A stretch of DNA of 64,000 bases from Brachypodium distachyon. Its lineage: Eukaryota; Streptophyta; Magnoliopsida; Poales; Poaceae. Location of the stretch: NCBI RefSeq assembly GCF_000005505.3, contig NC_016134.3:36704150-36768149 (forward strand), written 5' to 3'. The first letter of the stretch is position 1; each line of letters starts with the position of its first letter. Position numbers and translations under genes: made by a program. This document shows positions 55,292-64,000 of this stretch, one piece after another. The notes beneath the pieces are model-generated. The model saw only the letters and a list, made by a program, of their open reading frames with translations. It was not told where the DNA came from and ran no database searches.

Positions 55292-58200
55292 ATCAGAGCA
55301 GAGGAAAAATGCATGCAGCCGGGAGCCCGTTGGTGGTGGGTCAACTCGATCCATCCAGCAACTAAAGCAAGCGTATCCGATAGAGATCCTTGCGGCTGGC
55401 CCGCGTGGCTCATGGCGCAGCGCGTGCACAGAAGGCGACCGCCGCGAAACAAACCAGGAGATATAAGATGGAGTTAATTTCCAATGCACTGCACGGCCGG
55501 ACCGGGGATCGATACGGTTGAACCGTCGCGGCAGCAGTGTGTATATATATGGCGACGGGGCCATGTGCGCGCCGCGGGGAACGCGCGCGACCGATCGAGA
55601 TCGAATCGAACCTCCTGACACCGGAGCGTCGCAAGCTGAGCGCGCGCGCGCGCGTACGTCTCTCGTACGTGGGCACGGCGGCGGGCCACAAGCTTAGCTG
55701 CCGCGCTGCGCGCGTCGTACAGTACGTACCAATCGTGACGGCCACCGCATTTACACCGGCGGGCGACCGGGTTGGTCGCGTTTGCCTTTCGGTCCTGTGT
55801 CCATGTCGGGCCCGCGCGCGCCACACAGCCGTCGGATACACTCGGATCGCGGTGCATGCTTCATGCATGGCATCGATCTCGATCGCGCGCCCAACGGCGT
55901 TGTCTTCTAACTGCTGGTACCTATTTTCCCCGAGTATTTTCAAATGCTTTACTAGCTAGCAATTAGAATACGGCCACGGGCCGAGTGGTTCGAGCGCATG
56001 TATTCCCCCAACGGTTGGATAGGTGCACCGCTGGACAGCCCCGCTGGCAAAACACGCTGGCACAACAGTGGGTCATAAGTCAGAAACGTGTTTATTCGCT
56101 AACAAGCGAGGAGTTAAGTAAATTTGGTGGTTTTTAGTCACCAAAACGTAAACTGGTACTTATGTGAAACCTTAGACGCTAATGTGGTGGTTTTCTGTAA
56201 TTTACTCGTTGGAAGTTGGTGAAAAACTATCTTGAATCAACTAAGATCTCAACTGCCTATTAACCCTTTTTTTTACCCATCTCAGCTCGCTCTTAAAAGA
56301 ATACAGATTTTTATGCAATCTCAGCTCGTAAATAAAGAGCTTACATTCAAATGGCATTGCTACTGCTGAAAAACAGCATTGCTACTACTATATGCAATCT
56401 GAGCTCATTAAAAGAATACATGTTTTTATCTGAAACATCATAGCATAAAGAGATAATTTAATGGGACATGACTAAAAGATACTGAAAAGATGTGTGCACA
56501 CACAGAATCCAAGCACGACCAGCGTGCACAAAGAAAACTAACTGTAAGATTAACTGACAGACACAAAGCAACCCAAAGCAGATAATCAATCAACCCAAAC
56601 TAATTACTGCAGTTGGAACAAGGCACTTAAACCAGATAATCAACGGAAGTTCACACAACTTAGAAGACTACACTCTCAGTTCACAATTGACCAAGGCATG
56701 TTTAGTTACTGCAAGCACACATCAGAATTGTCTCATGCACATCATAGAGAATGGAAGAAGTTAGAGCAGACAAGCCATTTCGGCATCACAGCCACCGGAA
56801 TGCAGTCGAGATACCTGCAGAGCAAACAATGCCATCAGCACAAACCGGTCTGCAAATTTCATTCAAGGCAATGCGTTTAAAGCTATCTCAACCACCATTG
56901 GGAAAATTATGCCAAAAGCTCAAGGGTCCAACAATCTCATAAAGCAATAGGAAGATGGTAACTTGTAGTGGCACTGTGCCACGTACACCTTCTATACTAA
57001 GATAAGCTCTAGCTAAAGTTTCTTACAAACTAAAGCTGATCTTAGTATAGAAGCTACATAAAACAGTGGTTAAACAGTGCAAAAGATAAGCTTACTTGCT
57101 CATCCGGTTGATCACATTACAGTCGCTAATCTTCTGCATCTTGCAAAAGTTCAACTCCATCTTGTTCGCCACCAATGCCTGTTTTTGGATAAGACATTAA
57201 ACAACCAATGGCATTACAACAAAAGGCCAAATAGATACGAGGAGGCACCTGTGAGATACATAGAAAAACTCACAACTGTAATTTGAGAAAAATTAACTCC
57301 GTTTATGTACAACGCTACGAAAAGATAAGCAGAACCACACCTACTGTCAAATTAAAATAATATTCCCAAAACAGACAAGCTCATTAATATGGCAAAAACA
57401 AGATTTAGCCTGGAAAGGTGAAATGAACTCAATTTATTAACCTTTTCCTATAGAAATGAATTTGCTACTCGCAGCAGTACTCTCCAACAATTTATAATTG
57501 AACAATACCAATTCCGTAAATTTAAACCAAGTCGATGTTACGGACGGTACTACGTACGGGCGTCAGTCAACCAGGCCAACATGGTGCATGCAGATATCGT
57601 GCATTGGGCCAGAGGAGCCAGGAGGGGGGCGGATGGCGCCACGAGCAGATGGATCTCGGTCCGGCCGGCCGGCCGCCATACGGAGAGAGCCGTTCCTCAA
57701 GGGACGCAGGTACACGGCACTAGTGTCGCGTCTCTGGGGTGCATGGGCATTCAGTGCGGATCGATCTGCATGCGCCGCCTGCCCCTTTGTCGTGTGCAAT
57801 CAGTCCCCACGAGGGTGAGCAGCGCCAAGACGACCTAGGACGCGCGCGCCTGGTCTCTCTGCGTGGCATGTTTTTACCTTTTCACGGTGCCCCTTGACCA
57901 GACATCATGGATTCGGGTACCCTTTTACCTTGACGAACTGATGATGAGGTGGTGGTTTTCGGGCTCAGTCCGGTGAAGCCCATGAGAATCCAGAACTCAA
58001 ACAAAACAGGCCGGGTGTCAAATCTCACGCAGCGCAACTCCAACGACCGAGCAGACGGACTGCTGGGCTGCTTGCTGTCGGCTGGTTGCCCGCAGCCGCT
58101 GCCGTTTCGGCCGGCTCATTAGGGCATGTATAATGGTTGATAAGTCAGTTTTTTTATGTATTTAAGACAAGAAAACATATTATACAATAGGTCATCTCAT

Positions 58201-60025
58201 ATTGCCTTATCTTTTAATTAATGATTAGATGAATAAATTTAAATAAATAAATGTTAAGAGAAGGTGAAATCTAGTACAATGCGGAATTTTTTTTTTTTTT
58301 GCTTATTCTTCTGAAGAGATCGTCTCTTAATTAAGAGAAGTCATGTGTCTTTTTTAATTTCTCTTCCTTCCATGTCATATTTTATCCCACGTGACATCGC
58401 TAAGAAAAAGAACCTCGAGAAATCTAAGCATTCGCAATTGTCTTTTTTTTTAACTGTCACAAAGCAATTGTCAATGTAGTGGTTTAGTTTCGCTAATGTA
58501 CTACTGCAGTGGTTAGTGTATTCCACTTATGTGCAGGTCGTCGCATGTTTGACCCTTCCTTCTGCAGCTATTTTTTCTAGTTATTTCTTCCTTTCTTTAT
58601 TTATCAATTATAAGACTGTGACAACATTTATTTTCCTTACTTACCCTCAAGCGAACAATTTTCCCTTTTTTATTTTTATTTCGTCATACCACTTTGTTAT
58701 AAAACTGTGAAAAATGTGTTTATGACTTTTGGAATAAATGTCAATATACCTAAACATGTGTTCTTGTATAGCAGAAAAAATGTTCATGTATTTGTATAAA
58801 AGTGAAAAATAAAAATTGATAATGTCTAAATATTTGAAATCCAAACACAAACATAAAGGATCTAAAAATTGCACCCAATAAAAAATGGAAAAGTACATAA
58901 TATACTAAATTGTGAAACTAAAAAACCACCCCCAATTGGGCCGACCTAGTTTTAACTCCAGCGCTTGTGGGTTTCCTAACCCACGCAATAAGTGTTTGGG
59001 CACTCAGGTGCGTGTGACTGTCCGTGAGTTCAGGCTCGGCTCACCATGCAGCAGGGATGGTACGATATAAAACAAAAAAATAGTGGCATACTAGCGGCTC
59101 AGCCGAAGGGGTCCTGCGCAATGTTGCCTACTGTTTAAAAGCAGAGTCGTGACAGATCTAAACGATCTTCATCATCTAACTACCTAAATCCAACTGTTCG
59201 CATCACTTCAACATGATGTCTATATAACGTTTTTATTACCCATACCAATATCATTGGTATACCTTGCCGTCCTAAGCTCATCAATTATGAAAACTCATTT
59301 ACTTAGAATCAATTTTATACTTTCAAATTTTGATTAGTTTGGAAAGCAATATATTATACAAACCAGATTAATTCCACTAATTTAATATCGCTCCAATTAC
59401 CTAAATAATTTATCTCATGAATGATTATTTATATATTGGTTAACGGTGCATTGTACACAGACGGTTACTAGTTTTGCCAAGGTCGTGGACGGTCGGAAAA
59501 ATGGATCAAAGAGTTGCATTGGTTGCCTTGCCGCCACAGGTAAGGTTGACAGGATGACGCAAAGGTAACAGCAACTGAAGTCAATGGCGGACGCTCGACG
59601 CGGTCAGACGTGCCCAGCCAGCCTGACGAAGGAGTGCAGGATTAACTGGAGCAGCACTTATCGGAGGTCAAAAACTAGTCGCCGCAATTTCTTTACCTGA
59701 TGTCCTGATTGTAATTGCTAGCTTTTGGGTTCTGTATCCGTTAATTGGCACTTTTTGGAATTGTTTTAAGGGAAGTGACAGTACACCAAGAAAAAAAAAA
59801 CCGCTGCAAAATGAGAAACAAATGGTAGTACAAGATAAGTTGCTTCGAAGTTTTCTGGTCAGTCCGAGATATGCTACAGTAGTAAACTATAACTGAAAAC
59901 AGAACAAACAGAGAAGGTGGGCGACGTTAGAAAACTCCAATTTGCTCCAACTCACTGGACTCTCACAAGTCAAGCAACCGATCAAGGTCAACAAAGCCTG
60001 AAGAATTAATTACCATTGCAAAGTA
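55292..60025. other. Intergenic DNA, no supported gene
   Basis: 55300-55900 is GC-rich with an alternating GCGCGCGCGCGC run near 55640-55656 and open frames on both strands that look compositional. 55970-56040 includes GGGCCGAGTGGTTCGAGCGC, which resembles a tRNA D-arm but does not fold as a tRNA. 57540-57840 is another GC-rich patch. GGGCATGTATAATGGTTGAT near 58123 resembles one MITE end. The rest is AT-rich. Confidence 0.4.
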
Positions 60026-60087
60026 ATCCCTCCGATACATAATAATTACGGGGATTTAGTACACTTATTATGGATCGAGGGGAGTAT
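60026..60087. mobile_element. Short Stowaway-like MITE remnant
   Basis: AATCCCTCCGATACATAATA at the left is inverted against TTATTATGGATCGAGGGGAG at the right. The element is only about 62 bp, with the interior mostly lost. It lies 3' of the minus-strand SAUR gene. Confidence 0.65.
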
Positions 60088-60232
60088 CTAAAAATCACAA
60101 TCAAGAAGAACTAGTTGCCCACAAGTTTTGACAAATCAATTTAATTCTTGATCATATACATACATAGGTCTTTTTCTCCAAACAAAACAGAGAGAAATTA
60201 CAACACTAGAAACACTTTCTACGAAATATATG

Positions 60233-60879
60233 TTAAATCGATGACGCTTTCTCTTGCAGTGCGGCCAGGTTTTCGTCTGCAAGAATGCAAATGAAATATT
60301 GCAAACATTGTTACGAAATAAATCCACATCACACATTTAAAATGACCACTTCTTAATGAAACAGGTGTTAATTTGGGAGAGCTAATTTAGCATATGTAAC
60401 GTACCATCGACGTCGGCGGCGGCGAGGCCCTTGTCGTGTCGCTCGACGCACTGGAGGATGTACTTGAAGGCCTCGGTCTCGCAGGGGATGGCGAGCGCGC
60501 CCTCTTGCCGGAACCCGAACTCCTCCTCGGCCTTCTCCAGGAGGAGGCGGAACACGGGGTGGCCCAGGTAGCTGGTCGGGATCACGAACCGCCGCTGCTC
60601 CATGCCCACGTACACCGGGCAGTAGCCCCTGGGCACGTCCGGCGCCGCCTCCGGGCTGTGGCAGCTCTCGTCGTCCGAGTCCACCGTCGCCGTCCGCCGC
60701 AGCCGCCGCAGCACGAACGGCGGGATCGACGCCGGCGCCTCCTCCTCCTCCTCGGCGGCGTGGTGGGCCTTAAGCTTCTCGCCGCCGTCGTCACTGGCGC
60801 CCAGGGCCCACTTGTGCAGCAGCTCTCGCAGCCGCACGATCGTCGTCGCCGCCGCCGCCTTCGCGCCTTCGTCGCCCAT
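60233..60879 (-). CDS. SAUR auxin-responsive protein with a predicted small second exon, 172 aa
   Basis: On the minus strand, exon 1 is 60879-60405 and exon 2 is 60276-60233. The SAUR core RGYCPVYVGMEQRRFVIPTS, then LGHPVFRLLLEKAEEEFGF and EGALAIPCETEAFKYIL (about residues 84-142), is complete and canonical. The N-terminus (1-80) is Ala/Glu-rich with a conserved-looking VRLRELLHKWALG helix and PPFVLRRLRRTATVDSDDE. At GTCGATG|GTACGT a good donor occurs; an acceptor TTCTTGCAG lies 128 nt on, and splicing yields the tail DENLAALQEKASSI. Without splicing the protein would end after GTLHMLN at 60382. The ATG at 60879 is preferred; the frame extends upstream by only a GTG. Introns are rare in SAUR genes. 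The function (small auxin-induced regulator) is inferred from the family. Confidence 0.9.
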
Positions 60880-60991
60880 CACGCCTTGGCTGTTAAGCTA
60901 GTGACGGAATTTTTCTTGGATCTTGAGACGGATGGATGTATGCTGGCCGGGGGAGCTGGGGGGGATCGATGGCATGCAAGAACGGCGTGGC

Positions 60992-61001
60992 GATTATATA
61001 A
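60992..61001 (-). promoter_or_regulatory. TATA box of the minus-strand SAUR
   Basis: On the minus strand GATTATATAATCG lies about 115 bp upstream of the ATG, the same spacing as in the plus-strand SAUR of this window. Confidence 0.6.
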
Positions 61002-61002
61002 T

Positions 61003-62648
61003 CGGGTCGCGCGCATCGCATTCGTACACACTATACGCGCAAAGGTAACATGGCGGCATCTATCGATCAGGGCCGGAAGAGATTCCGTTGCCGATTGATT
61101 AATTAATAAAAGGGCTTGCTTAGCTAAAGCGCGCGGCGTATCGCGCAAGAATGCCGTGTGTTCATTTGATGACCCGTCCGTCTGGCCGGCTGTTAGTTAG
61201 CTAGCTTGTTCAATTCAGAGTTCAGAACTTCAGACTTTTGGAGGGTGGCAAAGGCAGCAGGGACACCAAACTTTTAATTACTTTGCCTTGCAAGCCAAGC
61301 AGGGTTGCAGGAACATCAATATTCCGGATTTTAGAGCAATGCATCGACTAGTTAATTTACGTACGACTACCAGTACTAGATCTCACCTTAACCTGCCCAC
61401 TGGGACAGAAGCAGGCAAGCTGTATGCTGGAGACTAATTAAAATACCAGGCAAGGATGTATTGCAAGCATGAGAACATGGCTGCATGATTGTGTGTGATC
61501 GATGCCAGGTTAGAACATGATTACGAAGGTGCAGTGCATCTATGATCCGTGTGTGGCAGAATGTACTGTAGAATATACACCGGCCGGGTACTGGGTACAT
61601 GTATACGTCGAGTCCAATTTATTCTTTTTACCCGACAAGATAAGATCAGAGGTCCCCGGGAACACGGGGTGCTGCACTGACATCTCCAGACAATATTCTC
61701 TAGTGCTAAACAAACTCGAGTAACTAATGACTCGATGTCAGAACAGTAAAGAAAGGATAAACTTAACTTTATGCGTACGTGTTCCAACTTTCATGCATGC
61801 ATTGGATCTGAACAACAACAGCAAGAAAAAGGGAGAGAGCATACTCCGTTGTTTAAAGATCCATCCAAACAACAGTTAACACATCGATTGGATTTACATT
61901 TGTTAAATACAGGTACAGTGCGAGATCGGCCGCATGGCCACACACATATATAGAACAAATTAACAAAAGAAAACTTACTAGTACCATACGTGGCCTGAAT
62001 TGCTTCTGTGTAGATGAATTAATATACTATGAAGCAAAATTCTCAGATAAGATCAGGCCAGGGGTCGCTTAGAAAGATGGCCTCGGTAACGTGCGGCCAC
62101 ATGATCTCACTGACGAGCTTGACTAATTAACACGGGAAACGCACGCAAAAGAGCATGGCGTTAATTTCCGTCTTCTCCAAGGTACCCGCGTGAGGAGGTC
62201 TTGACATGTTGCATGCATACACTTGCGGCCGTTTGCATGATAGCTCCAATTAAAGGCAGCGACGAGCTAGCAACAAACTCATCCAACAAAATTAAGTGCA
62301 CGGGAAAAGCTATCGAGGCCATGCTATCGAGGTTGGTGGCGGTTTCTTCTTAATTGCCGGCGGTTAAAATTTGTTAATGATCCATGGTAGTTATGGCTAA
62401 GGGCACCTTTCAATCGCATGATTAAAAAAAAAAAGAGGAAACAGAAAAACATAGGACTGAAATGTTATATCCTTGAATTTAAGATGATGGATAGACGCAC
62501 GCAAAAGGTTTCTAGATCCAACCTCTTGCCATAAGATTGGGTGTAGAAACGCAATCTAGAGGATTTTTTTGATGTCTTATTACTTTTGTCCCAAAGACCT
62601 CCCTACAAAATATTCCCAAAGATCGAAGACGTAAAATTCTTACAATTC
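61003..62648. other. Upstream and intergenic DNA, no supported gene
   Basis: Includes the SAUR upstream region. Short frames at 61388-61953 occur on both strands without similarity. No RNA gene or complete repeat was found. Confidence 0.4.
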
Positions 62649-63792
62649 GTTTGGCACTAATCCTTTCATTTCATTTGGCAGAAATGAAATTAAATCCAAT
62701 TTTTGATAGGATTTTATATGGTTAAATTTGATTTCTGGATTCAAAAATCATGTTTGTCTACCATATGAATTTGTAGAGTGAGATACAATTCCAGAGAAAT
62801 GATGGATTTTTTAGAGGAATTGGGATTAGTTATAATGTGATCCCATAGAATTTGAGATTGAATTTCTATGGGCAATTCCGTGCCAACCAAACAAGTTGGT
62901 TTCTGCAATTCAAAATGTGTTGTTGTTTTAGAAAACAACAGGAGTAAGGGATGCTAATGCTCGATGACACAAGTGTGAGAATAGTATGTAGGGTGTGTAC
63001 GCCGGCCTTATAGCGAAGGTCGCCGTACACTTGGACAAGTTGACACGTCGATATTTTTTGAATAGATTCGGTCGACCCTGCGGGTACGACTTAGTCCTAT
63101 GTTAGGAGAGACTTCGAGGGGGTCGTTAGCCAAGTGCGTGCTTGGACCGAACTCGTCTTTCCAAGTCACCTATAGCAAGAGATCTTTCGGGACCGTCTCG
63201 GACTTGGACCGAACTCGTCTTCCCAATTAGCGAGGTTAGGATACCCTCGAGACTCTAATCCGATCCCTCTATTTCGAGTCGAGGCCATACTAGACGACTC
63301 GGAACCTCGAAACTAAGCTTCCTAAGGTGCGTCCCCGAGGTCGAGTCAAGACTAGGCTTGACCCAAGTACTCGAGAGCGGGCTACTTAGGGGGTTCTAGC
63401 TTTCTCTCCTTTGATCTTATTTCAATGGAGAGTGAATGATACATGCCCCCATGGAGGGGTATTTATAGCCTAAGGGTACATGACAAAAGACCATGACTAC
63501 CCTTGGGGGAGAGAGAAAGTGAGGGCAAAGTGGTAACTCATCGCTACACCTTTCTTGGCCCCTACGCAAGATCCTCTTCTCTTTTGACCATGACATGAGA
63601 GGCTAGACTCGTTGACTCCTTTGACCGGCGTCTAATTGGCATGGCTATGACTTGTTGGCAAGTTGATCGGTCTTTGGAATTTGTTGACTTGGTCGCCGCC
63701 ACGTAGGATTATAGTCGGATTCATATAAGGATTTTATTATATTACAACAAAATGAATTCTAAAATTCTAGATCCAAATGATGAATGCCAAAC
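62649..63792. mobile_element. MITE (same family as 32057-32358) split by a solo LTR
   Basis: The left part is 62649-62917 (begins GTTTGGCACTAATCC) and the right part 63755-63792 (ends GATGAATGCCAAAC). Joined without the LTR they make about 307 bp. This aligns end to end with the reverse complement of the uninterrupted 302-bp copy at 32057-32358, including TTTCTGCAATTCAAAATG continuing into AATTCTAAAATTCTAG. Confidence 0.82.
62918..63749 (-). mobile_element. Solo LTR, 832 bp, with perfect 5-bp TSD
   Basis: The ends are TGTTGT...ACAACA. The target duplication AAATG is perfect (62913-62917 and 63750-63754). On the minus strand the promoter-like GGCTATAAATACCCC lies near 63460-63475, so the LTR is transcribed leftward. 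No internal retroelement sequence remains, so this is a solo LTR left by LTR-LTR recombination. The words TTGGACCGAACTCGTCTT(T/C)C recur at about 63143 and 63206, an internal duplication. Confidence 0.88.
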
Positions 63793-64000
63793 AGGCTGTT
63801 ATGGAAATACTCTGTCCAAAAGTCTATACCTATACAAAATATTTGTAAGGGTTTGAAACCTTCAAATTCCTACAGAAATGCTCTGTCCAATAGACTGGTT
63901 CAGTACGCCGGCCAGGGTGTTCCCGTGTTTCTTTTGGAATGGCCAACTTGTAGCATTTAATTTCCTAATGTTATAAAATGCGGTGTTTATGTAGTACTAG
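63793..64000. other. Window edge, AT-rich intergenic DNA
   Basis: A CTCTGTCCAA word occurs twice (about 63810 and 63881). No gene. Confidence 0.5.

Noticed and set aside
49108..55294. 3-bp target duplication of the CACTA element
   Set aside because: ACG and ATC do not match; not claimed.
55640..55656. GC alternating run as a functional Z-DNA site
   Set aside because: A short simple repeat in GC-rich DNA; no further support.
55970..56040. tRNA-like GGGCCGAGTGGTTCGAGCGC
   Set aside because: Only a D-arm resemblance; no acceptor stem, anticodon arm or T-arm pairs with it.
58121..58330. Tourist-like MITE starting GGGCATGTATAATGG
   Set aside because: No matching opposite end found.
60880..60882. 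GTG start one codon upstream of the minus-strand SAUR
   Set aside because: Non-ATG start is unlikely in a plant nuclear gene; ATG at 60879 is used.
1..64000. CRISPR arrays, prokaryotic operons, phage or defence islands
   Set aside because: The window is plant nuclear DNA with spliceosomal introns; no such structures are present.

Overview
This window is nuclear DNA from a grass (Poaceae), probably a panicoid. Support comes from GC-rich first exons in otherwise AT-rich genes, GT-AG introns, Stowaway, Tourist, hAT and Mutator-type MITEs, Helitrons, a CACTA element and LTR pieces. I see no prokaryotic operon, CRISPR array, phage or organellar segment. Species and chromosome cannot be read from the sequence.

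Five cellular genes can be supported. (1) 5349-6345, plus strand: a three-exon NHL/LEA-2 membrane protein of 263 aa. (2) 7925-18067, plus strand: an 11-exon gene of 1699 aa with an EMB8-like alpha/beta-hydrolase domain at the N-terminus, a long acidic middle, and a CPBP (CAAX-protease-like) membrane domain at the C-terminus. (3) 24601-30341, plus strand: a nine-exon DUF1350 alpha/beta-hydrolase of 395 aa. (4) 44747-45202, plus strand: an intronless SAUR of the SAUR76/77/78 type. (5) 60233-60879, minus strand: a second SAUR whose last codons probably lie in a small second exon. Exon junctions were joined by hand; all close in frame with GT-AG borders. Genes 2 and 3 both have putative plastid-targeting N-termini. 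The genes are spaced and independently promoted, and nothing suggests they form one pathway.

The rest is mobile DNA. 1-5000 holds an LTR, a Mutator-type fold-back with a perfect 9-bp target duplication, a second GC-rich fold-back and a Mutator TIR remnant. 18-24.6 kb is gene-poor, with a broken LINE and a MITE. The 3.4-kb intron 4 of the DUF1350 gene holds a tandem duplication, a perfect 29-bp-arm palindrome, a Stowaway and a 1.33-kb Helitron. 32-38.9 kb holds MITEs of several superfamilies and a 1.35-kb Mutator-type element with GC-rich cargo. 49.1-55.3 kb is a decayed CACTA (En/Spm) element with a truncated tnp2 transposase and a broken, partly duplicated second gene. 62.6-63.8 kb is a MITE split by a solo LTR; the 5-bp target duplication and the uninterrupted relative at 32 kb document the insertion.

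I found no clearly new multi-gene system. The points most worth a second look are the hydrolase-CPBP fusion that lacks its nucleophile serine, the intronic palindrome, the Mutator and Helitron cargo, the CACTA exon duplication, and the SAUR intron.
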